Of a DNA stretch of 64,000 bases, positions 1 to 8,831 are shown in pieces. The DNA comes from Lysobacter dokdonensis DS-58 (GTDB lineage: Bacteria > Pseudomonadota > Gammaproteobacteria > Xanthomonadales > Xanthomonadaceae), in assembly GCF_000770795.1 (NCBI RefSeq), contig NZ_JRKJ01000018.1, forward strand, positions 1-64,000. The letters are read 5' to 3'. Positions within the stretch are counted from its first letter, which is position 1, and the number at the start of each line of letters is the position of its first letter. The notes under the pieces are model-generated. The model was given only the letters and a program-made list of their open reading frames with translations, searched no databases and was not told the DNA's origin. The translations under genes and the position numbers were made by a program.

Positions 1-29
1 GAAACCCGCCGCAAGGCGGGTTTCTTTTT
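1..29 (+). terminator. Rho-independent terminator of an upstream gene
   Basis: A perfect 10-bp stem (GAAACCCGCC pairing with GGCGGGTTTC) with a GCAA tetraloop is followed by five T residues. It must end a plus-strand gene that lies before the window. The same GAAACCC/GGGTTTC style of hairpin recurs at 59026-59053. Confidence 0.85.
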
Positions 30-87
30 GGGCGAAGGGACGCCACCGCCGGTTATCCTTCGCGACATTCGACCCAAGCGACGCACC

Positions 88-1695
88 ATGCCCGCACTCG
101 CCTCCAGCCTCGATCCCCGTTCGCAGGACTTCCAGGACAACGTCGCGTATCACCGCGCGTTGGTCGAAGAACTCGATGCGCGACTGCAGCGCGCGGCCGA
201 AGGCGGCGGCGCGAAGGCGCGCGACAAGCACACCGAGCGCGGCAAGTTGCTGGTGCGCGACCGCATCACCGCCCTGCTCGACCCCGGCTCGCCGTTCCTT
301 GAAATCGCACCGCTCGCCGCCGAAGGCATGTACGACGGCGCGGCGCCCGCCGCGGGCATCGTCGCCGGCATCGGCCGCGTGCATGGGCAGGAAGTGGTGA
401 TCGTCGCCAACGACGCGACGGTCAAGGGCGGCACGTATTTCCCGATGACGGTGAAGAAGCACCTGCGCGCGCAGGAAGTCGCGCGCGAGAACAAGTTGCC
501 GTGCGTGTACCTCGTCGACTCGGGCGGCGCGTTCCTGCCGTTGCAGGACGAGGTCTTCCCGGACAAGGAACACTTCGGCCGCATCTTCTACAACCAGGCG
601 CGGCTGAGCGCGGAAAACATCCCGCAGATCGCCGTGGTCATGGGCTCGTGCACCGCGGGCGGCGCGTACGTGCCGGCGATGTGCGATGAGTCGATCATCG
701 TGCGCGAGCAAGGCACGATCTTCCTCGGCGGCCCGCCGCTGGTGAAGGCCGCCACCGGCGAAGTCGTCGATGCCGAATCGCTCGGCGGCGCGGACGTGCA
801 TACGTCGGTGTCGGGCGTGGCGGATCATTTCGCCGAAGACGACCGCGATGCCTTGCAGATCGCGCGCAACCTCGTCGCGCATCTCAACCGCAGCAAGACC
901 GTGCCCGTCGCCACGCAACCGGCGCGCGAGCCGTTGTTCGCCAGCGAGGAGTTGTATGGCATCGTGCCGAAGGACACGCGGCGCCCGTTCGACATCCGCG
1001 AGGTGATCGCGCGCATCGTCGACGGCAGTGAGTTCCAGGAATTCAAGGCGCGCTACGGCAAGACGCTGGTGTGCGGCTTCGCGCACATCCACGGTTATCC
1101 GGTCGGCATCATCGCCAACAACGGCATCCTGTTTTCCGAGAGCGCGCTCAAGGGCGCGCACTTCATCGAACTGTGCAACCAGCGCGACATCCCGCTGGTG
1201 TTCCTGCAGAACATCACCGGCTTCATGGTCGGCCGCAAGTACGAGAACGCGGGCATCGCGAAGGACGGCGCGAAGATGGTGACGGCGGTTGCGTGTTCGC
1301 ACGTGCCGAAGTTCACCGTCGTCATCGGCGGCAGCTTCGGCGCGGGCAATTACGCGATGTGCGGCCGCGCGTACGGCGGGCGCTTCCTGTGGATGTGGCC
1401 CAACGCGCGCATCAGCGTGATGGGCGGCGAACAGGCGGCGAGCGTGCTCTCCACGGTGAAGCGCGACGGCATCGAAGCCGCGGGCAAGACGTGGTCGCCC
1501 GAAGAGGAAGAAGGCTTCAAGGCGCCGATCCGCGACCAGTACGAATCGCAGGGCAATCCGTATTACGCAAGTGCGCGCCTGTGGGACGACGGCATCATCG
1601 ATCCGGCCGATACGCGCCGCGTGCTGGGGCTGGGCCTCGCCGCTGCGCTCAATGCGCCGATCGAGAAGGGCCGATTCGGCATTTTCCGAATGTGA
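88..1695 (+). CDS. liuB: Methylcrotonyl-CoA carboxylase, carboxyltransferase (beta) subunit
   Basis: This is the carboxyltransferase subunit that moves CO2 from biotin to 3-methylcrotonyl-CoA in leucine breakdown. The 535-residue protein has the usual length for the family. Typical acyl-CoA carboxyltransferase stretches are visible: [26 protein letters not shown] and [20 protein letters not shown] start at 28 is possible in frame, but it lies inside the terminator tail. The ATG at 88, which begins the conserved [15 protein letters not shown]-type N-terminus, is preferred. The partner biotin subunit LiuD is encoded at 5924-7933. The isovaleryl-CoA dehydrogenase expected upstream is outside the window. 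Propionyl-CoA or geranyl-CoA carboxylase beta are alternatives, made unlikely by the liuC, liuD and liuE neighbours. Confidence 0.93.
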   Translation: MPALASSLDPRSQDFQDNVAYHRALVEELDARLQRAAEGGGAKARDKHTERGKLLVRDRITALLDPGSPFLEIAPLAAEGMYDGAAPAAGIVAGIGRVHGQEVVIVANDATVKGGTYFPMTVKKHLRAQEVARENKLPCVYLVDSGGAFLPLQDEVFPDKEHFGRIFYNQARLSAENIPQIAVVMGSCTAGGAYVPAMCDESIIVREQGTIFLGGPPLVKAATGEVVDAESLGGADVHTSVSGVADHFAEDDRDALQIARNLVAHLNRSKTVPVATQPAREPLFASEELYGIVPKDTRRPFDIREVIARIVDGSEFQEFKARYGKTLVCGFAHIHGYPVGIIANNGILFSESALKGAHFIELCNQRDIPLVFLQNITGFMVGRKYENAGIAKDGAKMVTAVACSHVPKFTVVIGGSFGAGNYAMCGRAYGGRFLWMWPNARISVMGGEQAASVLSTVKRDGIEAAGKTWSPEEEEGFKAPIRDQYESQGNPYYASARLWDDGIIDPADTRRVLGLGLAAALNAPIEKGRFGIFRM

Positions 1696-1831
1696 TCGAT
1701 GCACCGATGAATACGGGAAACCGTGAAATCAAGCTGTCCGCTGCCTGAAGAAAGCGCCCTTCGGGGCAGCGTCAAAACCGCGTGACGAGTGCTAGCCTCG
1801 ACGTTCCCTCAAAGCAGCAGGATTCCGCGCC

Positions 1832-2341
1832 ATGGCCCTTTGGAAAGATCAGGCTCCCGCCAAGCCCGCCACCGGCAACCCGCCTCCGTCGTCGCCGGAA
1901 CCGGTCCGCATCCAGCCCGAAGCCGTCGCCACGCCGACGCCTGCCGCAACGCCTTCGCCGTCCGCCGCGCCCGCCGCGCGTCCCGTGCGCCAGGTGAGTG
2001 AATCGATCATCGCCGCCGACCTCACCATCGAAGGCAAGATCCACGGCACCGGCCACGTGCGCATCGCCGGCCAGTTCAAGGGCGACGTCAACGTCGAAGG
2101 CGACCTGACCATCGAGAAGGGCGCCAAGCTCACCGGTGGCGTCAAGGCGCAGAAGATCATCATCGCGGGCGAACTCGACGGCAACGTCGAATCCGCGCAG
2201 CGCGTCGAGCTGCTCGAAAGCGGCGTGCTCAACGGCGACCTCAAGGCCACCTCGTTCACCGTCGCCGCCGGCTCGCGCATGCGCGGTTCGGTCGAATTCG
2301 GCTTCGGCGACAAGGCCGACCGCAAGGGCGACGAAGCCTGA
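1832..2341 (+). CDS. Bactofilin (polymer-forming cytoskeletal protein)
   Basis: A 169-residue protein with a proline/alanine-rich disordered N-terminus (about residues 1-55) followed by a bactofilin beta-helix core. The core begins near SESIIAADLTIEGKIHGTG and shows the repeating short beta-strand pattern of the DUF583/bactofilin family (GHVRIAGQFKGDVNVEGDL, KIIIAGELDGNVESA). Bactofilins polymerise without nucleotides and organise cell-envelope or morphogenesis proteins. The ATG at 1832 follows an AGCAGGA-type ribosome site. The gene is 2 bases from the next gene, a zinc-ribbon protein, so the two are likely cotranscribed. The physiological role here is unknown. Confidence 0.9.
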   Translation: MALWKDQAPAKPATGNPPPSSPEPVRIQPEAVATPTPAATPSPSAAPAARPVRQVSESIIAADLTIEGKIHGTGHVRIAGQFKGDVNVEGDLTIEKGAKLTGGVKAQKIIIAGELDGNVESAQRVELLESGVLNGDLKATSFTVAAGSRMRGSVEFGFGDKADRKGDEA

Positions 2342-2343
2342 GC

Positions 2344-2709
2344 ATGAGCGTTGCCGCGCGACCAGGCACGCCAGGCGCCACGCGCACCTGTCCGCACTGC
2401 AAGGCGACGATCCTCGAAAGCGCCAGCGTGTGCCCCGCCTGCCGGGGCCACCTGCGTTACGACGACGCGGCGATCGCGCGCGCGAAAACCGCGATCCAGC
2501 CGCTGCAGATCGAAGGCACGATCTCGCCCCCGGATGGCGACACCATCTACGAATACTCGATGGTGTTGTCGATCAAGAACGACCGCGGCGAGGAAGTCGC
2601 CAGGCAAGTGGTCGGCGTGGGCGCGTTGCAGCCCGATGAGAAGCGCACGTTCTCGGTGTTCGTCGAGATGACCGAGGCGACGGGGGCGAAGGCGAAGCGG
2701 CGACACTAG
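2344..2709 (+). CDS. Small zinc-ribbon protein of unknown function
   Basis: A 121-residue protein. Near the N-terminus are two CxxC pairs, CPHC (about residues 16-19) and CPAC (about 28-31), forming a zinc ribbon. They are followed by a beta-rich region containing IYEYSMVLSIKNDRGEEV and a basic tail ending KAKRRH. It starts right behind the bactofilin stop and probably shares its transcript. No precise family is recognised. A role in binding or scaffolding next to the bactofilin is possible but is only an inference from context. Confidence 0.75.
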   Translation: MSVAARPGTPGATRTCPHCKATILESASVCPACRGHLRYDDAAIARAKTAIQPLQIEGTISPPDGDTIYEYSMVLSIKNDRGEEVARQVVGVGALQPDEKRTFSVFVEMTEATGAKAKRRH

Positions 2710-2946
2710 TCAGTGCGACGAGCACCCGTCGCAACTGCCGCACCCATCCGCCGGCTTCACCGCCGGCGCGATCCAGACGCCCACCTTCCGCATCCACTGC
2801 GGGCGCGATTGCCGCACCAGCGGCACCGCGCACGCGACGCGCAACTTACGCACGCCCGCGGGCCAGCGCGAATTGAGCACGTACACGCCACTCGCGGCGA
2901 CGGCGATGCCGACCGCGACGTACTGGATGGCGACCCCTGCGTGCAT
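2710..2946 (-). CDS. FeoB-associated Cys-rich membrane protein
   Basis: A 78-residue protein with one N-terminal membrane segment (about residues 6-27, AIQYVAVGIAVAASGVYVL) and a basic middle. Its short tail ends DGCGSCDGCSSH, with three cysteines that could bind metal. Its ATG overlaps the feoB stop by one base, and it is the last gene of the feo operon. The position and Cys-rich tail match the small FeoC-like/FeoB-associated membrane proteins often found after FeoB. Iron delivery or FeoB complex assembly is the likely role, but this family is poorly characterised. Confidence 0.78.
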   Translation of the reverse strand: MHAGVAIQYVAVGIAVAASGVYVLNSRWPAGVRKLRVACAVPLVRQSRPQWMRKVGVWIAPAVKPADGCGSCDGCSSH

Positions 2947-4796
2947 CAGCCGCCTCCCAACGCGACGGCGACCTGATAGGTCACCAACGAGGCGAGATAC
3001 GCCAGCGCGAACAGATATCCCGCGCTGATCGCCATCTGCTTCCACGACCCGGTTTCGCGCTTGATGGTGGCCAGCGTCGACAGGCACTGCGGCGCGTAGA
3101 TGTACCAGACGAGCAGCGACAACGCGGTGGCCAGTGACCAACCGCTCGCGATGATCGGCGAGAGCGCCGCGCTCGCCGCCGCATCGTCGGCGGCCTGCAA
3201 CGCGTAGACGGTGGCGAGCGACGACACCGCCACTTCGCGCGCCGCCAGGCCCGGGATCAGCGCGATGCAGATCTGCCAGTTGAAGCCGATCGGCGAGAAC
3301 ACCGTCTGCATCGCGCGGCCGATGTGGCCGGCGAAACTGTTGGTGACATCCGTACCGCCGTGCGGGAAATACAGCAGCACCCACAGCAGCACCGTCATCG
3401 CCAGGATGATGCCGCCCACGCGCTTGAGGAAGATCATCGCGCGTTCCCACAGGCCGAGCACGAGGTCGCGCGGATGCGGCATGCGGTAGGACGGTAGCTC
3501 GAGCATCAGCGGATGCTCGCTCTTGTCGCGACGCCACTTCTTCATCACCCACGCTACTGCGAGCGCGCTGAGGATGCCGGCGGCGTAGAGCGCGAACAGC
3601 ACCAGCCCCTGCTGGTTGAACCAGCCGATCTTCTTCGCGGGAATGAACGCGCCGATCAGCAACGCATACACCGGCAGGCGCGCCGAGCACGTCATCAACG
3701 GCGCGACGATGATCGTCGCCAGTCGATCGCGCGGATCCTGGATCGAGCGCGTCGCCATGATCCCGGGGATCGCGCACGCGAACGACGACAGCAGCGGAAT
3801 GAACGAACGGCCCGACAAGCCCGCCTTCGCCATCGTGCGATCCAGCAGGAACGCCGCGCGGGGCAGATAGCCGGATTCCTCGAGCGCGAGGATGAAGAGG
3901 AACAGGATGAGGATCTGCGGCAGGAACACGATCACGCCGCCGACGCCCGAGATGATGCCGTCGGCGAGCAGGCTGTTGAGCGGGCCGGCGGGGAGCGTCG
4001 TGCGCGCCCATTCGGCGAGCCACGACGTGCCGGCGTCGATGCCGTCCATCAACGGCGTCGCCCACGCGTACACGGCCTGGAAGATCAGGAACATCACCAG
4101 GCCCAGCGCGACGAGCCCGAAGACCGGATGCAGCAACCAGCGATCCAGCGCATCGTCGATTTCCGCCGTGCGGCGCGGCATCGTCACCGCGAGCGACAGC
4201 AGGCGGCGCGTTTCGGCATGCAGCGCATCGGGATCGACATCCGCCGCCGTCGACGCGACGCCCTGCGCGTTCGGCGACATCGAATCGAGCATCGACACCA
4301 GCGCACGCGCGCCATCGCGGCGCACGGCGATCGTCGGCACGACCGGCACGCCGAGTTCGCGCTCCAACGCGGGCAGGTCGACTTCGATGCCGCGACGCTT
4401 CGCCGCGTCCATCATGTTCACCGCGAGCACCATCGGCCGGCCGAGCGCGCGCACTTCGAGCGCGAAGCGCAGGTGGAGGCGCAGGTTGGTGGCATCGACG
4501 ACGCACACGATCACGTCGGGCGCCGGTTCGCCGGGATAGAAGCCGCGGCACAGGTCCCGCGTGATCGCTTCGTCCAGGCTCGCCGCGTGCAGGCTATAGG
4601 CGCCCGGCAGATCGAGCAACGCGTACGAGCGGCCCGACGGCGCGTGGAAGCGGCCTTCCTTGCGCTCGACGGTGACGCCGGCGTAATTGGCGACCTTCTG
4701 CCGGCTGCCCGTCAGCAGGTTGAACAGCGCCGTCTTCCCGCAGTTGGGATTGCCGACGAGCGCCACGCGCAGCGGCGTTGCGAGCGCGGCGCTCAC
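2946..4796 (-). CDS. feoB: Ferrous iron transporter FeoB
   Basis: A 616-residue inner-membrane Fe(II) permease. The N-terminal G domain shows GNPNCGKT (P-loop, about residue 14), a DLPGAYSL G3 motif and VNMMD (G4). The membrane part contains the gate motif LPVY and several long hydrophobic helices. The chosen GTG start (at 4796) overlaps the end of feoA by four bases (GTGA) and leads directly into the conserved RVALVGNPNCGKT. The protein is shorter than the E. coli homologue (about 773 residues), as in many other proteobacteria. It forms an operon with feoA upstream and a Cys-rich membrane protein downstream. Confidence 0.95.
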   Translation of the reverse strand: MSAALATPLRVALVGNPNCGKTALFNLLTGSRQKVANYAGVTVERKEGRFHAPSGRSYALLDLPGAYSLHAASLDEAITRDLCRGFYPGEPAPDVIVCVVDATNLRLHLRFALEVRALGRPMVLAVNMMDAAKRRGIEVDLPALERELGVPVVPTIAVRRDGARALVSMLDSMSPNAQGVASTAADVDPDALHAETRRLLSLAVTMPRRTAEIDDALDRWLLHPVFGLVALGLVMFLIFQAVYAWATPLMDGIDAGTSWLAEWARTTLPAGPLNSLLADGIISGVGGVIVFLPQILILFLFILALEESGYLPRAAFLLDRTMAKAGLSGRSFIPLLSSFACAIPGIMATRSIQDPRDRLATIIVAPLMTCSARLPVYALLIGAFIPAKKIGWFNQQGLVLFALYAAGILSALAVAWVMKKWRRDKSEHPLMLELPSYRMPHPRDLVLGLWERAMIFLKRVGGIILAMTVLLWVLLYFPHGGTDVTNSFAGHIGRAMQTVFSPIGFNWQICIALIPGLAAREVAVSSLATVYALQAADDAAASAALSPIIASGWSLATALSLLVWYIYAPQCLSTLATIKRETGSWKQMAISAGYLFALAYLASLVTYQVAVALGGG

Positions 4797-5041
4797 GCCA
4801 GGGCCTCGTCGCGGCGCACGACGATGCGATCGGCTTCCGCGCGGCGCAGGGCGAAGCGTGTAAATCCGACCTGCACCAGCAAGGGCTCGGCGCCGAGCGG
4901 ACCGGCGGCCAACACCTCGACGGCCTCGCCCGCGACAAAGCCGAGTTCGCGCAAACGGCGCGCGATGGCGTCGTTGGGCGCATGGTCTTCGACGCGTTCG
5001 ACGGCGGCGGCGATGCGGCGCGGCAGGTCGGTCAGCCTCAC
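4793..5041 (-). CDS. feoA: Ferrous iron transport protein FeoA
   Basis: An 82-residue SH3-like protein that partners FeoB. Recognisable features are RRLRELGFVAGEAVEVLAAG and the terminal RFALRRAEADRIVV, typical of FeoA. Translation is assigned to the GTG at 5041. An upstream in-frame TTG at 5077 lies inside the Fur-box-like site, so it is less likely to be the start. The gene overlaps feoB by four bases. Expression is probably repressed by Fur under iron-replete conditions. Confidence 0.88.
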   Translation of the reverse strand: MRLTDLPRRIAAAVERVEDHAPNDAIARRLRELGFVAGEAVEVLAAGPLGAEPLLVQVGFTRFALRRAEADRIVVRRDEALA

Positions 5042-5061
5042 GGGGCGGGCATCCGGGCAAA

Positions 5062-5076
5062 TAGGAATTGTTCTCA
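5062..5076. promoter_or_regulatory. Candidate Fur box upstream of feoA
   Basis: TAGGAAT-T-GTTCTCA matches the 7-1-7 Fur pattern TGAGAAT-N-ATTCTCA at 11 of 14 positions. It lies 20 bases upstream of the feoA GTG, in the divergent region between feoA and liuC. This is where an iron-dependent repressor would act. Confidence 0.55.
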
Positions 5077-5135
5077 AGAATACCACTGGTGCGGGCCGGC
5101 TTATCATTCGGCCTCTTTCCCGGACGGACGGCCCG

Positions 5136-5924
5136 ATGCGCGACAGTTTGCAGTTGCTCCGCGAGGGCGCCCTCGCCCGCCTGCGCCTGGCCCGGCCGCA
5201 GCTGCACAACGCGTTCGACGCCGCCCTCATCGCGGACCTGACGGAGACCTTGGCCGAAGTCGGGGCCGACGCCTCCGTCCGCGTTCTCGTACTCGAAGGC
5301 GAAGGCGCTTCCTTCTCCGCCGGCGCCGACCTGAACTGGATGCGCGGCATGGCCGCGGCCAGCGAGGAGGACAACCGCGCAGACTCGCTGAACCTCGCGC
5401 GCCTGATGCGCACGCTCGACGAACTCCCGAAGCCGACCATCGCCCGCGTCCACGGCGCGGCCTTCGGCGGCGGCGTGGGCCTGGTCGCCTGCTGCGACAT
5501 CGCGATCGCCACCGCCAACGCCACCTTCGGCCTGACCGAAGCCCGCCTCGGCCTCCTGCCCGCCGTCATCTCGCCCTACGTGATCGCCGCCATCGGGCCG
5601 CGCCAGGCGCGGCGGTGGTTCGCAACGGCGGAACGGTTCGATGCGACCGAAGCGCACCGCATCGGCCTCGTGCACCAGGTCGTCGCCGACGAGATCGCGC
5701 TCGACCACGCGGTGCGCCAACAGGTCGAACTGCTGATGCAGGCCGGCCCGGTGGCCGCCTCCACCGCGAAGGCGCTCGTGCGCCGCATTGCGAACCCGCA
5801 CGCCGCCCACACCCTCGATACGGAGAATGCGGCGCTCATCGCCGGGCTCCGCGTCTCGCCCGAAGGCCAGGAAGGCCTCGCGGCATTCCTCGACAAGCGC
5901 AAACCCGCCTGGACTCAACACTGA
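5136..5924 (+). CDS. liuC: Methylglutaconyl-CoA hydratase (enoyl-CoA hydratase family)
   Basis: A 262-residue crotonase-fold enzyme expected to hydrate 3-methylglutaconyl-CoA to HMG-CoA. The oxyanion-hole regions are visible: ASFSAGADLNWM and HGAAFGGGVGLVACCDIAIA. A catalytic glutamate lies in FGLTEARLGLLPA. The specific substrate is inferred from context: it is followed immediately by liuD (the stop and start share one base, TGATG) and then liuE. By itself the family would only support a generic enoyl-CoA hydratase. The ATG at 5136 begins just upstream of the conserved N-terminal beta-strands. Confidence 0.9.
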   Translation: MRDSLQLLREGALARLRLARPQLHNAFDAALIADLTETLAEVGADASVRVLVLEGEGASFSAGADLNWMRGMAAASEEDNRADSLNLARLMRTLDELPKPTIARVHGAAFGGGVGLVACCDIAIATANATFGLTEARLGLLPAVISPYVIAAIGPRQARRWFATAERFDATEAHRIGLVHQVVADEIALDHAVRQQVELLMQAGPVAASTAKALVRRIANPHAAHTLDTENAALIAGLRVSPEGQEGLAAFLDKRKPAWTQH

Positions 5925-7933
5925 TGTTCGATACGGTCCTCATCGCCAACCGCGGCGAAATCGCCTGCCGCGTGATCCGCACCTGCCGTCGCCTCGGCAT
6001 CCGCACCATCGCGGTGTTCTCCGAAGCCGACGCCGATGCGCAGCACGTGCGCCTGGCCGACGCCGCGTATCCGATCGGCGGTCCGCGTCCGCAGGACAGC
6101 TACCTGCGTGGCGAGGCGATCATCGAGGTCGCCAAACAATCCGGCGCGCAGGCGATCCACCCCGGCTACGGGTTCCTGAGCGAGAACGCCGACTTCGCCG
6201 ATGCGGTTGAAGCCGCGGGCATCACCTTCATCGGCCCGAAGGCCGCCTCGATGCGCCGCATGGGAAGCAAGGCGGGCGCGAAGGAACTGATGCAGGCGGC
6301 GCACGTGCCCGTCGTCCCCGGCTACACCGGCGCTGATCAAGCGCCCGACCTGCTCGCGCGCGAAGCGGCGCGCATCGGCTTCCCGCTGATGATCAAGGCG
6401 GCGCACGGCGGCGGTGGCAAGGGCATGCGCATCGTGCGCGTGCTCGACGAATTCCTCCCCGCCCTCGAATCCTGCCAGCGCGAAGCCCGCAACGCCTTCG
6501 GCCGCGACCGCGTGCTGCTCGAACGTTACGTCACGCGCCCGCGCCACATCGAAATCCAGGTCTTCGCCGACACGCACGGCAACACGCTGCACCTCAACGA
6601 ACGCGAGTGCTCCGCGCAGCGCCGCTACCAGAAGGTGCTCGAGGAATCGCCGTCGGTGATCCTCTCGCCCGCGATGCGCAAGCAGATGGGCGATGCCGCC
6701 GTCGCCGCGGCGCAGGCGATCGACTACGTCAACGCCGGCACGGTCGAATTCATCGTCGAGTCCGACGAAAGCGGCACGCCGACCGGTTTCTACTTCATGG
6801 AAATCAACACGCGCCTGCAGGTCGAACACCCGGTCACCGAACTGGTGACGGGCCTGGACCTCGTCGAATGGCAATTGCGCGTCGCGGCGGGCGAACCGCT
6901 GCCGCTCGCGCAGGACGCGATCCGCCAGGACGGCCACGCCATCGAAGTGCGCCTGTATGCCGAAGACCCGGAAGCCGGCTTCCTGCCGGGCTCGGGCAAG
7001 CTCGAACGCCTGCGCCTGCCGGAGACGAACGCGCACGTACGCATCGATTCGGGCGTCATCGCCGGCGACACGGTGACGATCTTCTACGACCCGATGATCG
7101 CCAAGCTCATCGTGCACGACGCCGATCGCGCCTCGGCGCTGGCCCGCATGCGCGATGCGCTGTCGCAATGCGAGATCGGCGGGCCGAAGTCGAACATCGA
7201 ATTCCTCGAACGCCTCGTCCGGCATCCGGCAGTGGTCAACGGCACCATCGACACCGCGTATCTCGATCGCCACCTCGACGAATTCATGCCGCAGGCCGAA
7301 GTCGACCGCGGCCTGCTGCTCGCCGCCGCGACCGCGCAATTGCTGTCGCAGGAAGGCGCCGCGCGCGACGCGGCCGCCGCATCGACCGATCCGACCTCGC
7401 CCTGGGCCATCGCCGACGGCTGGCGCCTCGGGCACGCGGGCAAGCGCGACCTCGCCTTCCTGCATCGCGGCGATCGGCTGCTGGTCTCCGCACATGGCAG
7501 CGGCGGGAACTACCGCATCGAGCACGACGGGGCCACGCACGACGTCGCCGGCGCCCGCCTGTCCGACGGCGAGCTGAGCGCGCGCTTCGACGGTGAGAGC
7601 CGCCGATTCACCATCGACCTCGACGCCCAGCGCACGGTCGCGCACGACGGCCAGCGCCGCCTGCGCCTGGAGCCGGTCGGGGTGTATCGTCGGGATGCGG
7701 GTGCGTCCGGCGATGGCGGCAACCGTGTCCTCGCACCGATGCCCGGCCGCGTTGTCGTCGTGAAGGCGCGCGCGGGCGACGAGGTCCGCGCCGGCGAGGA
7801 GGTCCTGGTGATCGAAGCGATGAAGATGGAACTGAGCCTCAAGGCGCCGCGCGACGGGCGCATCGGCGAAGTGCGTGCGGCCGCCGGCGATTTCGTCGAC
7901 GCCGACGCCGTCCTCGTGACGCTGGAAACCTGA
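5924..7933 (+). CDS. liuD: Methylcrotonyl-CoA carboxylase, biotin-containing (alpha) subunit
   Basis: A 669-residue fusion of biotin carboxylase and biotin carboxyl carrier domains. The N-terminus FDTVLIANRGEIACRVIRTC, the glycine-rich ATP-grasp loop KAAHGGGGKGMR and the INTRLQVEHPVTE motif define biotin carboxylase (residues 1 to about 445). The biotinyl lysine is Lys634 in EAMKMELSL, near the C-terminus. It works with LiuB in leucine catabolism. It overlaps the liuC stop by one base and is 4 bases from liuE, so the three genes are one transcriptional unit. Confidence 0.95.
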   Translation: MFDTVLIANRGEIACRVIRTCRRLGIRTIAVFSEADADAQHVRLADAAYPIGGPRPQDSYLRGEAIIEVAKQSGAQAIHPGYGFLSENADFADAVEAAGITFIGPKAASMRRMGSKAGAKELMQAAHVPVVPGYTGADQAPDLLAREAARIGFPLMIKAAHGGGGKGMRIVRVLDEFLPALESCQREARNAFGRDRVLLERYVTRPRHIEIQVFADTHGNTLHLNERECSAQRRYQKVLEESPSVILSPAMRKQMGDAAVAAAQAIDYVNAGTVEFIVESDESGTPTGFYFMEINTRLQVEHPVTELVTGLDLVEWQLRVAAGEPLPLAQDAIRQDGHAIEVRLYAEDPEAGFLPGSGKLERLRLPETNAHVRIDSGVIAGDTVTIFYDPMIAKLIVHDADRASALARMRDALSQCEIGGPKSNIEFLERLVRHPAVVNGTIDTAYLDRHLDEFMPQAEVDRGLLLAAATAQLLSQEGAARDAAAASTDPTSPWAIADGWRLGHAGKRDLAFLHRGDRLLVSAHGSGGNYRIEHDGATHDVAGARLSDGELSARFDGESRRFTIDLDAQRTVAHDGQRRLRLEPVGVYRRDAGASGDGGNRVLAPMPGRVVVVKARAGDEVRAGEEVLVIEAMKMELSLKAPRDGRIGEVRAAAGDFVDADAVLVTLET

Positions 7934-7937
7934 GCCC

Positions 7938-8831
7938 ATGTCCGACGTCGTGCGCATCGTCGAAGTCGGCCCGCGCGACGGGCTGCAGAACGAGAAGACG
8001 CTGATTCCCACGCCGGCGAAGATCGAGCTGATCGATCGCCTGACGGCCACCGGTTTGTCGACGATCGAAGCCACGAGTTTCGTCAGCCCCAAGTGGGTGC
8101 CGCAACTCGCCGACGCCGCCGACGTGTTCGCCGGCATCACGCGCAAGCATGGCGTGCGCTATCCGGTGCTGGTGCCGAACGAACAGGGCTACGACCGTGC
8201 GCGCAGCGTCGGCGCCGACGAAGTCGCGGTGTTCACCGCCGCATCGGAAGCCTTCAACCAGAAGAACATCAACGCGACGATCGACGAATCGATCGAGCGT
8301 TTCCGCCCCGTGCTCGAGCGCGCGAACCGCGATGGCGTTCGCGTGCGCGGCTACGTCTCCACGGTGCTCGGCTGCCCGTACCAGGGCGAAGTCCCCGTCG
8401 CGGACGTCGTGCGCGTCGCCAAGCGCATGCATGACTTGGGCTGTTACGAGATCTCGCTCGGCGACACCATCGGCGTCGGCACGCCCGCCAAGGCGCGCGC
8501 GATGTTGCGCGCGGTGGCGCAGGAAGTGCCGATGCACGCGCTCGCCGTGCATTTCCACGACACCTACGGGCAAGCGCTGCCGAACCTGCTCGCGTGCCTC
8601 GAAGAAGGCGTCCGCGTCGCCGATGCGTCGGTCTCCGGCACCGGTGGCTGCCCGTACGCGAAGGGCGCGAGCGGCAACGTCGCCACAGAGGACGTCGTGT
8701 ACATGCTGCACGGCATGGGCATGCAGACTGGCGTCGACCTCGACAGACTCGTCGACACCGGCCGCTGGCTCGCCGCATTGCTGGGGCGCGCCAGCAGCAG
8801 CAAGGTCACGCAAGCGCGGGCCGCTGCGTGA
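7938..8831 (+). CDS. liuE: Hydroxymethylglutaryl-CoA lyase
   Basis: A 297-residue TIM-barrel enzyme that splits HMG-CoA into acetyl-CoA and acetoacetate, the last step of leucine degradation. Diagnostic motifs are GPRDGLQNE at the N-terminus (catalytic Asp and substrate contacts), AVHFHDTYGQ (metal-binding His pair) and GTGGCPYAKGASGN (catalytic Cys in the flexible loop). The length matches the family. Its stop overlaps the GTG start of the downstream c-di-GMP protein by three bases. Confidence 0.95.
   Translation: MSDVVRIVEVGPRDGLQNEKTLIPTPAKIELIDRLTATGLSTIEATSFVSPKWVPQLADAADVFAGITRKHGVRYPVLVPNEQGYDRARSVGADEVAVFTAASEAFNQKNINATIDESIERFRPVLERANRDGVRVRGYVSTVLGCPYQGEVPVADVVRVAKRMHDLGCYEISLGDTIGVGTPAKARAMLRAVAQEVPMHALAVHFHDTYGQALPNLLACLEEGVRVADASVSGTGGCPYAKGASGNVATEDVVYMLHGMGMQTGVDLDRLVDTGRWLAALLGRASSSKVTQARAAA

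Noticed and set aside
1696-1831. Possible terminator CGCTGCC...GGCAGCG after liuB
   Set aside because: The stem is short, the loop is long and there is no T-run, so termination is not supported.
3513-5135. Plus-strand extension of the liuC frame through the feo region
   Set aside because: The upstream part is antisense of feoB; the enoyl-CoA hydratase fold begins only at the ATG at 5136.
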